From positions 195,754 through 259,753 of the forward strand of contig NZ_JH992922.1 in the NCBI RefSeq assembly GCF_000315425.1: a stretch of 64,000 bases of DNA, given 5' to 3'. The notes beneath the pieces were generated by a model. That model made no database searches and was not told the origin of the DNA. It worked only from the letters and a program-made list of their open reading frames with translations. This stretch comes from Massilia timonae CCUG 45783 (GTDB lineage: Bacteria > Pseudomonadota > Gammaproteobacteria > Burkholderiales > Burkholderiaceae_D). The translations under genes were made by a program, and so were the position numbers. Below are positions 16,096 through 25,321 of the stretch, piece by piece; the first letter of the stretch is position 1; every line of letters begins with the position of its first letter.

Positions 16096-17508
16096 TTAGT
16101 TCTCCAGTATCCAGGTATCCTTGGTGCCGCCGCCCTGCGACGAATTGACCACCAGCGAACCTTCCTGCAGCGCCACCCGGGTCAGGCCGCCCGGCACCAT
16201 CGACACGGTCTTGCCCGACAGGACGAAGGGACGCAGGTCGATATGGCGCGGCGCGATGCCCGATTCGACATAGGTCGGGCAGGCCGACAAGGCCAGCGTG
16301 GGCTGGGCGATATAGCCGTCCGGGTTGGCGATCAAGCGCGCGCGGAAGGCCTCGATCTCGGCGTGGGTCGAGGCCGGGCCGACCAGCATGCCATAGCCGC
16401 CGGCGCCGTGCACTTCCTTCACCACCAGCTCGGGCAGCCGAGACAGGGTGTAGGCCAGGTCTTCCTTTTTCCGGCACTGGTAGGTCGGCACGTTGTTCAG
16501 GATCGGCTTTTCGCCCAGGTAGAATTCGATCATGTCCGGCACGTAGGGATAGATCGACTTGTCGTCGGCCACCCCGGTGCCGATGGCGTTGGCCAGGCCC
16601 ACCCGCCCCGCGCGCACCGCGTCGAGCAGGCCCGGCACGCCCAGCGTGGACTCGGGGCGGAAGGCGCGTGGATCGAGGTAGTCGTCGTCGATGCGGCGAT
16701 AGATGACGTCGACCTGCTTCGGCCCGCGCGTGGTGCGCATGTAGACGGTGTCGTCGCTGACATACAGGTCTTGCCCCTGCACCAGCGCCACGCCCATCTG
16801 CTGGGCCAGGAATGCGTGTTCGAAATAGGCCGAGTTGTGCATGCCCGGCGTGAGCACGACCACGGTCGGGTCAAGCGGTCCGTCCGGCGCCACGGTGCGC
16901 AGGTTGTCGAGCAGCAGGTCGGGATAGTGCTCGACCGGCGCCACGCGGTTGCTCGCGAACAGGGCGGGAAACAGCCGCATCATCATCTTGCGGTTTTCCA
17001 GCATGTAGGACACGCCGGAAGGCACCCGCAGATTGTCTTCCAGGACGTAGAACTCGCCCTCGCCCGCGCGCACGATGTCGACGCCGGCGATATGGGCATA
17101 GATGTTCGAAGGCACCTTGACGCCCTGCATCGCGGGCCGGTACTGCGCATTGTTCAGGATCTGTTCGGAAGGGATGACGCCCGCCTTCAGGATATCCTGG
17201 TCATGGTAGACATCGTGCAGGAAACGGTTCAGCGCGGTCACCCGCTGCACCAGGCCGGCCTGCAGCCGGGCCCATTCGGCGGCGTCGATCACGCGCGGAA
17301 TGATGTCGAACGGGATCAAGCGCTCCTTGCCGGCGTTGTCGCCGTAGACGGCAAAGGTGATCCCCACCCGCTGGAAGGTCAGCTCGGCTTCGGCACGTTT
17401 TTGCGCGATCAGTTGCGGCGACTGCAAGGCAAGCCACCGCGCAAACGCGTCGTAGTGAGGCCTTGCAATTGCCGCAGAGGAATACATTTCATCGTAAAAG
17501 TTCGGCAT
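16096..17508 (-). CDS. circularly permuted ATP-grasp type 2 protein
   Basis: A 470-residue protein of the DUF404/DUF407 group, predicted to form amide bonds by activating a carboxylate with ATP. The start at 17508 (MPNFYDEMY) is preceded by GGAGG with good spacing; the longer open frame upstream is rejected. Recognisable segments are VPSGVSYMLENRKMMMR near 150, the VVKEVHGAGGYGMLVGP glycine-rich ATP-grasp loop near 350, and SQGGGTKDTWILEN at the C terminus. It lies immediately before the alpha-E gene on the same strand and is transcribed divergently from the transglutaminase-DUF2126 gene. Confidence 0.88.
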   Translation of the reverse strand: MPNFYDEMYSSAAIARPHYDAFARWLALQSPQLIAQKRAEAELTFQRVGITFAVYGDNAGKERLIPFDIIPRVIDAAEWARLQAGLVQRVTALNRFLHDVYHDQDILKAGVIPSEQILNNAQYRPAMQGVKVPSNIYAHIAGVDIVRAGEGEFYVLEDNLRVPSGVSYMLENRKMMMRLFPALFASNRVAPVEHYPDLLLDNLRTVAPDGPLDPTVVVLTPGMHNSAYFEHAFLAQQMGVALVQGQDLYVSDDTVYMRTTRGPKQVDVIYRRIDDDYLDPRAFRPESTLGVPGLLDAVRAGRVGLANAIGTGVADDKSIYPYVPDMIEFYLGEKPILNNVPTYQCRKKEDLAYTLSRLPELVVKEVHGAGGYGMLVGPASTHAEIEAFRARLIANPDGYIAQPTLALSACPTYVESGIAPRHIDLRPFVLSGKTVSMVPGGLTRVALQEGSLVVNSSQGGGTKDTWILEN

Positions 17509-17572
17509 CGGATCCTCCAGTGGCATAGGTGCAATCAAGAAACGTGCCAGCTCGGCGACGCCGCACGAGAGA

Positions 17573-17625
17573 ATTATATTGCGGGTATGAATCATGCTTG
17601 TGCACAGTTGAAACAGGTATATATC
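17573..17625. promoter_or_regulatory. divergent promoter region of the ATP-grasp/transglutaminase locus
   Basis: On the minus strand a perfect TATAAT lies at 17578-17573, without a good -35. On the plus strand TTGTGC (17598-17603) is 16 bases from TATATC (17620-17625). The region lies in the only large gap between the two divergent arms, so shared control is plausible. The hexamers are judged by eye. Confidence 0.35.
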
Positions 17626-17671
17626 GATGTGCTGGTATCGTTCGTGACCACCCCTATAAAGGCACTCCCGC

Positions 17672-20600
17672 ATGGCTATCCGTATCGCGCTGCACCACAA
17701 GACCAGTTACCGCTACGACCGGCAAGTCGCCCTCTCGCCGCATGAGGTGCGCCTGCGTCCGGCGCCGCATGCGCGCACGCCGATCCTGTCGTATTCGCTG
17801 TCGGTGCTGCCGCAGGAGCATTTCATCAACTGGCAGCAAGACCCCTACGGGAATTACATCGGCCGTTTCGTGTTCCCGGAAAAAACGGATACGCTCGAGT
17901 TCACGGTCGACCTGGTCGCCGACATGACCGTCATCAATCCCTTCGATTTCTTCATCGAACAATATGCGGAGCATTTTCCCTTTGTCTATCCCGAGCAGTT
18001 GCAGGGGGAACTGAGCGCCTACGCGCAGCCCGAGCCGGCCGGCCCGCTGCTGCTGGCATGGGTAGAAGCGGCGCGGCGCGAGCTGCTGGCGCAGCCGATG
18101 AACACCACCGACTTCCTGGTGGCGATCAACCAGCGCCTGCAGCGCGACATCGCCTATCTGCTGCGCATGGAACCGGGCGTGCAGACGCCCGAAGACACGC
18201 TCGAGAAGCGTTCCGGCTCCTGCCGCGACAGTGGCTGGCTGCTGGTGCAGATCCTGCGCACGATGGGACTGGCGGCGCGTTTCGTTTCCGGCTACCTGAT
18301 CCAGCTGCGCGCCGACCAGGAGGCGCTCGACGGTCCGAGCGGCGCGCTCGAAGACTTCACCGACCTGCACGCCTGGACCGAGGTGTACATCCCCGGCGCC
18401 GGCTGGATCGGGCTCGACCCGACCTCGGGCATGCTGGCCGGCGAAGGCCATATTCCGCTCGCCTGCACGGCGCTGCCCTCGTCGGCGGCGCCGGTGACGG
18501 GCTTCAGCGACAAGGCCGAGGTCACCTTCATCCACGAGATGACGATCACCCGCATCCATGAAGACCCGCGCGTGACCAAGCCGTATTCGGACGCCGACTG
18601 GGAGGCCATCGACCGCCTGGGCCGGCAGGTCGACGCCGACCTGCTGGCCCAGGACGTGCGCCTGACCCAGGGCGGCGAGCCCACCTTCGTCTCGATCGAC
18701 GACATGGACGCGCCGGAGTGGAATACCCAGGCCCATGGCGAGCGCAAACGCGCGCTGGCCGGCACGCTGGCGCAGCGGCTCAAGAATCATTTCGCGCCCG
18801 GCGGCCTGCTGCACTACGGCCAGGGCAAATGGTATCCGGGCGAACCGCTGCCGCGCTGGGCGCTGAACATCTTCTGGCGCGTCGACGGCGAGCCGCTGTG
18901 GCGCGACCCCGGCCTGTTTTCTAGCGAACACGTCGACGACGGCTATGACGCCGGAGACGCCCGCCGCTTCGCCGCCGCGCTGGTCGATGCGCTCGGCCTG
19001 CCCGCCGGCAGCGCCATCCCCGCCTATGAGGACGTGCTGCTGCAGGCCCAACGCGAGCAGGCGCTGCCGCCCAACCTCGATCCCCTGCGGGCAGACCTGG
19101 ACGCGCCGGAGGAACGGCGCCGGCTGGCGCGCCTGCTCGAACGCGGCCTGGGCCAGGTGGCCGGCTACGTGCTGCCGCTGCAGGCCGCCGACGGCGCCGG
19201 CTGGCGCACCTCGGCCTGGCCGCTGCGGCGCGAACACCTGTACCTGCTCGAGGGCGACTCGCCGATCGGCCTGCGCCTGCCGCTGGCCACGCTGCCATGG
19301 GTGCCGCCGCGCGAACGCGATCCCGGTTTCGAGGTCGACCCGTTTGCCCCGCGCAGCGCCCTGGTGGCCGCGCACCACGCCGCGCAGCCGGCGCCGGACC
19401 GCGCGGCCGTCCAGCCGGCCTCTCCCTTCGCGCCGGACGCGCGCGAGGTGATCCACACCGCGCTGTGCGTCGAAGTGCGCGCCGGACGCCTGTACGTCTT
19501 CATGCCGCCGCAGCAGCGCCTCGAGGATTACCTGGCGCTGGCCGGCGCGGTCGAGGCCACCGCCGCCAGGCTCGGGATGAAGCTGCGGATCGAAGGTTAT
19601 GCGCCGCCGCGCGACCCGCGCATCAAGCTGCTCAGCGTCACGCCCGACCCGGGCGTCATCGAAGTCAATATCCATCCGGCCGCGTCGTGGAACGAGCTGG
19701 TACACAACGTGACGACCCTGTACCAGGAGGCGCGCCTCACCCGCCTGGGCACCGAGAAATTCATGCACGACGGCCGCCACACCGGCACCGGCGGCGGCAA
19801 CCACGCCACCCTGGGCGGCGCCAGCGCCGAAGACAGCCCGATGCTGCGCCGTCCCGACCTGCTCAAGAGCCTGATCACCTACTGGCAGATCCACCCGGCG
19901 CTTTCTTACCTGTTCTCGGGCACCTTCATCGGACCGACCAGCCAGGCGCCGCGCGTGGACGAGGCGCGCGACGACAACCTGTATGAACTGGCGATCGCCT
20001 TCCAGCAGATGGACAAGGTGCTGCCGACCCTGCAGCCGGGCGACAAGCCGTGGATGGTCGACCGCCTGCTGCGCAACCTGCTGGTCGACCTGACCGGCAA
20101 TACGCACCGCGCCGAATTTTCGATCGACAAGCTGTATTCGCCGGACGGCCCCACCGGCCGCCTCGGCCTGGTGGAGTTCCGCGCCTTCGAGATGCCGCCG
20201 CACGAGCGTATGAGCCTGCTGCAAATGCTGTTGCTGCGGGCCCTGGTCGCGCGCTTCTGGCGCGAGCCGTGCCAGGCCCGGCTGGTGCACTGGGGCACCG
20301 CCCTGCACGACCGCTGGATGCTGCCGCATTTCGTCGCCCAGGACATCCGCGACGTCGCGCGCGACCTGCGCGTGGCCGGCTATGCCTTCGAGGACCACTG
20401 GTTCGAGCCGTTCATCGAATTTCGCTTCCCGCGCTTCGGCACCGTCGTCTACGAGGGCGTCGAGATGGAGCTGCGCCAGGCGATCGAGCCGTGGAACGTG
20501 CTGGGCGAGGAAGTCGCGGCCGGCGGCACCGCGCGCTACGTCGACTCGTCGGTCGAACGCATGCAGCTGCTGGTGCGCGGGCTGACCGACGGCCGCCACG

Positions 20601-20971
20601 TGGTGGCCTGCAATGGCCGCATGCTGCCGCTGCACCCGACCGGCGTGCCCGGCGAGTACGTGGCGGGCGTGCGCTTTCGGGCGTGGAGCCCGTGGTCGGC
20701 CCTGCATCCGAGCATCCGGGTGCAGGCGCCGCTGGTGTTCGACCTGGTCGACACCTGGAGCGGGCGCGCGATCGGCGGCTGCACCTACCACGTGGTGCAT
20801 CCGGGCGGACGCAATGAAACGGGCGCGCCGGTCAATGCCAATGCCGCCGAGGCGCGCCGTTTCGCGCGCTTCTGGCCGCATGGCCATACCCCGGGTCCGA
20901 TGACGGTGCGCAAGGAGCCGCTCAATCCTAGTTTCCCTACGACACTAGATTTACGCTGGCAGGCAAGCTAA
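17672..20971 (+). CDS. transglutaminase-like protein fused to DUF2126
   Basis: A 1099-residue protein. Order: N-terminal beta domain of bacterial transglutaminases (residues 1-90), papain-like transglutaminase core with Cys184 in SGSCRDSGW, His233 in DLHAWTEV and Asp249 in GLDPTSG, then a very long DUF2126 region (about 300-1099). The core triad is complete, so peptidase, amidase or acyl-transfer activity is possible. There is no signal peptide. The next gene follows after 37 bases on the same strand. The C-terminal part ends in a conserved-looking NPSFPTTLDLRW. Confidence 0.9.
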   Translation: MAIRIALHHKTSYRYDRQVALSPHEVRLRPAPHARTPILSYSLSVLPQEHFINWQQDPYGNYIGRFVFPEKTDTLEFTVDLVADMTVINPFDFFIEQYAEHFPFVYPEQLQGELSAYAQPEPAGPLLLAWVEAARRELLAQPMNTTDFLVAINQRLQRDIAYLLRMEPGVQTPEDTLEKRSGSCRDSGWLLVQILRTMGLAARFVSGYLIQLRADQEALDGPSGALEDFTDLHAWTEVYIPGAGWIGLDPTSGMLAGEGHIPLACTALPSSAAPVTGFSDKAEVTFIHEMTITRIHEDPRVTKPYSDADWEAIDRLGRQVDADLLAQDVRLTQGGEPTFVSIDDMDAPEWNTQAHGERKRALAGTLAQRLKNHFAPGGLLHYGQGKWYPGEPLPRWALNIFWRVDGEPLWRDPGLFSSEHVDDGYDAGDARRFAAALVDALGLPAGSAIPAYEDVLLQAQREQALPPNLDPLRADLDAPEERRRLARLLERGLGQVAGYVLPLQAADGAGWRTSAWPLRREHLYLLEGDSPIGLRLPLATLPWVPPRERDPGFEVDPFAPRSALVAAHHAAQPAPDRAAVQPASPFAPDAREVIHTALCVEVRAGRLYVFMPPQQRLEDYLALAGAVEATAARLGMKLRIEGYAPPRDPRIKLLSVTPDPGVIEVNIHPAASWNELVHNVTTLYQEARLTRLGTEKFMHDGRHTGTGGGNHATLGGASAEDSPMLRRPDLLKSLITYWQIHPALSYLFSGTFIGPTSQAPRVDEARDDNLYELAIAFQQMDKVLPTLQPGDKPWMVDRLLRNLLVDLTGNTHRAEFSIDKLYSPDGPTGRLGLVEFRAFEMPPHERMSLLQMLLLRALVARFWREPCQARLVHWGTALHDRWMLPHFVAQDIRDVARDLRVAGYAFEDHWFEPFIEFRFPRFGTVVYEGVEMELRQAIEPWNVLGEEVAAGGTARYVDSSVERMQLLVRGLTDGRHVVACNGRMLPLHPTGVPGEYVAGVRFRAWSPWSALHPSIRVQAPLVFDLVDTWSGRAIGGCTYHVVHPGGRNETGAPVNANAAEARRFARFWPHGHTPGPMTVRKEPLNPSFPTTLDLRWQAS

Positions 20972-21008
20972 CCTATCGCTTTTGTACCACCCGTAATCAG
21001 CAGCTGCG

Positions 21009-23549
21009 ATGCCGAATCAACTACTTGCCCACTATCTGGCCGCGCCGGACAGTTTCGACGAAATGCTCGACGCGGCCAAGGCGCCGCGCGCGCATTGGCG
21101 TGCGCTGCTGGACAACCTGGCGCACGAGGCGCCCACCATGATGCGCCAGCGCCAGGAGATGGTGCAGCGCCAGGTGCGCGAAAACGGGGTGAGCTACAAC
21201 GTGCCCGCCGACGCCCACGGCCGGCAACGGCAGTGGGACCTGAACGTGCTGCCGCTGATCCTGCCGCACGAGGAATGGAGCGGCATCGAGGCCGCCGTGA
21301 TCCAGCGCGCCACCCTGCTCAACAAGATCCTGGTCGACGTCTACGGCAAGGAGGAGATGCTGAGCGAAGGCTTGCTGCCGCCGGCGCTGATCCACGGCCA
21401 CGCCGGCTTCCTGCGCCCCTGCCACGGGATGCGCCATCACGACGACGTCGCCCTGCACTTCTACGCGGTCGACCTGGCGCGCGCCCCGGACGGCCGCTGG
21501 TGGGTGATGGCCGACCGTACCCAGGCGCCCTTCGGCGCCGGCTATGCGCTGGAAAACCGCGCCATCATCGCTCCCACCTTCCCCGACCTGCTGCGCGAGC
21601 TCAAAGTGCAGCCCCTGAACCGGTTCTTCCGCACCATGCACGAAAGCCTGGCGCACTGGGGCCGCCGGTGCGCGGCCGGCGGCGACGCGCCGGCGCCGCT
21701 GCGCGAGGGCGAAGCGCCGCTGATCGTGCTGCTCACGCCCGGCCCGCTCACCGCCACCTACTACGAGCAGGCCTACCTGGCGCGCCATCTCGGCCTGCCG
21801 CTGGTCGAAGGCGGCGACCTGACGGTGCGCGACGGCGTGGTGTACCTGAAAACCCTGGCCGGCCTGCACCGGGTGCACGTGATCATGCGCCGGGTCGACG
21901 ACGAATCGTGCGATCCGCTCGAACTGCAAAGCTCGTTGCTGGGCGTGGCCGGCCTGACCCAGGCCGCCATGCGCGGCAACGTGCTGGTCGCCAACAGCCT
22001 CGGCTCGAGCCTGCTCGAATCGGGCGCGCTGCTCGGCTTCCTGCCGGCGCTGTCGAAGCGCCTGCTGGGCGAGCCCCTCAAGATGCCATCGGTGGCCACC
22101 TGGTGGTGCGGCGAAGAAGCGGCGCTGGAAACCGTGGTCGCCAGGCTCGACCGGTTGGTGATCAAGCCCGGTTTTTCGCAGTTGCCGCAGGCGGCCGTGT
22201 TCGGCCAGGACCTGGACGGCGCCGCGCGCGCGGCCTTCATCGCCCGCCTGCGCGCCAATCCCAATAATTACATTGCCCAGGAACTGGTGCGGCTGTCGCA
22301 GGCGCCGGTGTGGAAGGACGGCGCCGCGCCCGGCCTGCAGGCGCGCGCCATCGGGCTGCGGGTATTCGCCTGCGCCACGCCGAATGGCTATGTGGTGATG
22401 CCGGGCGGGCTGACCCGGGTGGCCACCGGGCCCGATGCGCGCGTGCTGACGATGCAGATGGGCGGCGCCAGCAAGGACACCTGGGTCCAGGCGCGCGCCA
22501 GGGCCGAAGTGCACCGCCTGCAGCAGCGCAGCATCTCGGGCCGCGACCTGGTGCGCGAAGACACCAACCTGCCGAGCCGCGTGGCGGAAAACCTGCTGTG
22601 GTTCGGACGCCATGCGGAACGCACCGACAATATCTGCCGCCTGCTGCGGGTCGCGCTCGATTTCCTGTTCAACGTCCGTTTCGACCAGCGCGGCGCGGAA
22701 TGGCCGACCGTCGAGGCGCTGTGCATCTGGTTCGGCCTGCTCGACGAAGGGAAGAAGCCGGCCACGCCAGACGCGAGCCAAAGCGGCCCCATCTTTACTG
22801 ATGCCGAGATCGAGTCGGCCCTCCTGACGGCGGTCGTCTCGCCCGCGGTCCCTGGCCTGGCACGGCAGCAGCAGCAGTTGCACCGGCTTGCCGGGCAGCT
22901 GCACGAACGCTTCTCGGTCGACAACTGGCGTGCACTGAACCGGATGGTGCAGCCCGCCGCCGCCGCCGGCGAGCGGCCATCGCAGTCGGGGGTCATGACG
23001 ATCCTCGACGATGCCGCCGCCGCGCTGATGACGCTGGCCGGCTTCGCCCTCGATGGCATGACGCGCGATCTTGGCTGGCGTTTCATGTCGATCGGACGCC
23101 GCCTGGAGCGACTGCAATTCCAGAGCGTGGTGCTGCAGCGCGCGCTTGCCATGAACGGGAGCGGCAACCTCGAATGGCTACTGGAGCTATCCGACAGCAT
23201 CATCACTTACCGGGCCCGCTACCGGGCCCAGCCCGAATGGCTGCCGGTGCTCGACCTGCTGCTGCTCGACGAGACCAATCCGCGCTCGATCGTCTTCCAG
23301 CTCAACGGTATCCTGAGCACGCTGGGCAAGATCGAACAAACCCAGGGTCCCTGCGGCACGCATATGCTGACGCCCTTGAAAAAGGAATTGCTTGCGCTCG
23401 ATCCGGACACTGACCTGAAGCACGGCAACCCCTTGCTCGGCGGCCTGCTGGACCGGATCGGGCGCACCAGCGCGGCCCTGTCCGAGCAGATCAGCGTGCA
23501 ATTTTTCAGCTATACCGACAATGGCCGCCAAAGGAACCGCAGCTCATGA
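21009..23549 (+). CDS. ATP-grasp/alpha-E fusion protein
   Basis: An 846-residue fusion of the two activities encoded separately on the opposite strand at 15069-17508. Residues about 1-500 are circularly permuted ATP-grasp (GFLRPCHGMRHH, then FGAGYALENRAIIAPTFPDL, LVIKPGFSQLPQA, and GGASKDTWVQARA). Residues about 520-835 are alpha-E (LPSRVAENLLWFGRHAERTD). It overlaps the following transglutaminase gene by four bases (ATGA), showing a tight operon. The substrate is unknown. Confidence 0.9.
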   Translation: MPNQLLAHYLAAPDSFDEMLDAAKAPRAHWRALLDNLAHEAPTMMRQRQEMVQRQVRENGVSYNVPADAHGRQRQWDLNVLPLILPHEEWSGIEAAVIQRATLLNKILVDVYGKEEMLSEGLLPPALIHGHAGFLRPCHGMRHHDDVALHFYAVDLARAPDGRWWVMADRTQAPFGAGYALENRAIIAPTFPDLLRELKVQPLNRFFRTMHESLAHWGRRCAAGGDAPAPLREGEAPLIVLLTPGPLTATYYEQAYLARHLGLPLVEGGDLTVRDGVVYLKTLAGLHRVHVIMRRVDDESCDPLELQSSLLGVAGLTQAAMRGNVLVANSLGSSLLESGALLGFLPALSKRLLGEPLKMPSVATWWCGEEAALETVVARLDRLVIKPGFSQLPQAAVFGQDLDGAARAAFIARLRANPNNYIAQELVRLSQAPVWKDGAAPGLQARAIGLRVFACATPNGYVVMPGGLTRVATGPDARVLTMQMGGASKDTWVQARARAEVHRLQQRSISGRDLVREDTNLPSRVAENLLWFGRHAERTDNICRLLRVALDFLFNVRFDQRGAEWPTVEALCIWFGLLDEGKKPATPDASQSGPIFTDAEIESALLTAVVSPAVPGLARQQQQLHRLAGQLHERFSVDNWRALNRMVQPAAAAGERPSQSGVMTILDDAAAALMTLAGFALDGMTRDLGWRFMSIGRRLERLQFQSVVLQRALAMNGSGNLEWLLELSDSIITYRARYRAQPEWLPVLDLLLLDETNPRSIVFQLNGILSTLGKIEQTQGPCGTHMLTPLKKELLALDPDTDLKHGNPLLGGLLDRIGRTSAALSEQISVQFFSYTDNGRQRNRSS

Positions 23550-24487
23550 TCGCACAGCTCATGGATAATTCACCGGCGAGCGCCGGCGCCTGCGCGCGCT
23601 ATCGCGTGGTGCATGAAACGCGCTACACCTACAGCAGCCCGGTCACCCTGTCGCAGCAATACCTGCACCTGACACCGCGCTCCTTCCCCTGCCAGCAGAC
23701 CGAGTCGCACCTGATCTGGCTCGATCCGGTCGTCAACGACGGCAAGGACGGCGTCGACTACTTCGGCAACCTGACCCGCCACGTGACGCTGACCGTACCG
23801 CATGACAGCCTGCTGGTGCACGCCGAATCGACGGTCTCGCTGCGCGCGCGCTACACCCTGGCGCAGATCGCCGGGACGCTGCCGTGGGAATGCGTGCGCG
23901 ACATGATGGGCAAGGAAAAAAGCCCCGCCACCCTGGAAGCCTGCCGCTACCTGTATGCCTCGCCGCATGTCGCCAGCTTCCCCGAGCTCGAAGCCTATGC
24001 CCGCGCCAGCTACACCCCGGGCCGGCCGCAGCTCGATGCCGCGCTCGACCTGACGTACCGGATCTTCGACGACTTCGAATTCGATGCCAAGGCGACCGAC
24101 ATCTCGACCCCGCTCGATCAGGTGCTGCGCGGCCGGCGCGGCGTGTGCCAGGACTTCGCCCAGCTGATGATCGGCTGCCTGCGCAGCATCGGCCTGCCGG
24201 CGCGCTATGTGAGCGGCTACATCCTGACCCACCCGCCGGCGGGCAAGCCGCGCCTGGTCGGCGCCGACGCCTCGCACGCCTGGGTGTCGGTGTTCTGCCC
24301 GGCGCTGGGCTGGGTCGATTTCGATCCGACCAACCGCTGCCTGGTGCAGCATGAACACATCACGCTGGGCTGGGGACGCGACTTCAGCGACGTGACCCCG
24401 CTGCGCGGCATCGTGCTCGGGGGCGGCAAGCAGGAGCTCGACGTCCAGGTGACGGTGACGCCCCTGCCCCTGCTCGACGAGGCCTGA
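23546..24487 (+). CDS. transglutaminase-like cysteine protein
   Basis: A 313-residue protein with the bacterial transglutaminase N-terminal beta domain (YRVVHETRYTYSSPV) and a complete papain-like triad: Cys201 in RRGVCQDFAQ, His244 in ASHAWVSV and Asp260 in DFDPTN. There is no signal peptide. It is the third gene of the plus-strand arm and ends directly against the stop of the next, convergent gene. Like its large relative it could hydrolyse or transfer an amide bond made by the ATP-grasp partners. Confidence 0.9.
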   Translation: MIAQLMDNSPASAGACARYRVVHETRYTYSSPVTLSQQYLHLTPRSFPCQQTESHLIWLDPVVNDGKDGVDYFGNLTRHVTLTVPHDSLLVHAESTVSLRARYTLAQIAGTLPWECVRDMMGKEKSPATLEACRYLYASPHVASFPELEAYARASYTPGRPQLDAALDLTYRIFDDFEFDAKATDISTPLDQVLRGRRGVCQDFAQLMIGCLRSIGLPARYVSGYILTHPPAGKPRLVGADASHAWVSVFCPALGWVDFDPTNRCLVQHEHITLGWGRDFSDVTPLRGIVLGGGKQELDVQVTVTPLPLLDEA

Positions 24488-25153
24488 CTAGACGCCGTCC
24501 TTGTGCCCAAGCCCGGCGGGGATGGGCATGCCCGCGCCGCCGCCGTCCATGCCGCCGCCGCCGCCGCGGTTTCCACCGCCGCCGGCCTCGCCTTTCGCAC
24601 GACCGCCGCCACCCTGCGTGCGCGTCGGCCCCTGCAGCGGAATCATGACCTCGTCCGGCATCGGATCGAGATCGAGCGCGGCGCGAATGAAGGTGCGCAG
24701 GCTGACGACCAGCTCCGCCGTGTGGATCGGCCGCCCCGCCGCCAGGTCGGCCGCCGCCTGCGCCGCCAGCCGGCAATGCTCTTCGGTGCCGAGCAGCAGG
24801 ATGTCGGCCAGCGCGGCTTCGACGGCGTCGCGGATGCGGCGCGAGCGGTCCGAGCTGGCCATTCCCTCATTCGATCCCTCCTCGCCCGACTGGGCCCGCT
24901 CGCGCACATCGCGCAAATGCGTGGGATCGACCGTCAGTTGCCCGGTGAACGAGCCGCCCAGGGTGCGGTAGGCGGCGATCAGGGTTTTCAGGCGCTCGTT
25001 GATCTGGCGGTTCATGCGCTCGCGGCGCTGCTGGATGGTCTGCATCATGAGGATGCGGATGCCCACGCCCAGCAAGGTAAAGACGGCAAGCCCGATGATC
25101 GTCGTCATCGCGCCTTGCCATGAACTGAAATCCATATAGCGCATGCTGGTCAT
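24488..25153 (-). CDS. single-pass membrane protein with glycine-rich tail
   Basis: About 221 residues if started at the ATG at 25153; further in-frame ATGs at 25144 and 25135 and a longer frame upstream leave the start open, with no clear ribosome binding site. One membrane helix near residues 17-37 (MTTIIGLAVFTLLGVGIRILMM) is followed by a basic helical region (QQRRERMNRQINERLKTL) and ends in a Gly-rich low-complexity tail with several GGGG runs. It is convergent with the transglutaminase gene, with no gap between the stops. No function recognised. Confidence 0.65.
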   Translation of the reverse strand: MTSMRYMDFSSWQGAMTTIIGLAVFTLLGVGIRILMMQTIQQRRERMNRQINERLKTLIAAYRTLGGSFTGQLTVDPTHLRDVRERAQSGEEGSNEGMASSDRSRRIRDAVEAALADILLLGTEEHCRLAAQAAADLAAGRPIHTAELVVSLRTFIRAALDLDPMPDEVMIPLQGPTRTQGGGGRAKGEAGGGGNRGGGGGMDGGGAGMPIPAGLGHKDGV

Positions 25154-25321
25154 TGTGGCGTTGTCGATGGCTGTCAGTTTAGCTGCCGGAAAGATGCCGG
25201 CGCGCCACGCTCGCGCCATGGACGAATCGCCAACTTCTTGCGCTAACAAAAAGACAAGGTCTCATGCATCCGGGATGATGGATCCAGCCTGCTTCTCTCA
25301 TCTCAACAAGGACATTCGACC

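Noticed and set aside
17654..20887. Long open frame of 1077 codons opposite the transglutaminase-DUF2126 gene
   Set aside because: It is a GC-skew shadow: repetitive Arg/Gln/His/Val composition, no recognisable domain, and it lies wholly over a well-supported gene.
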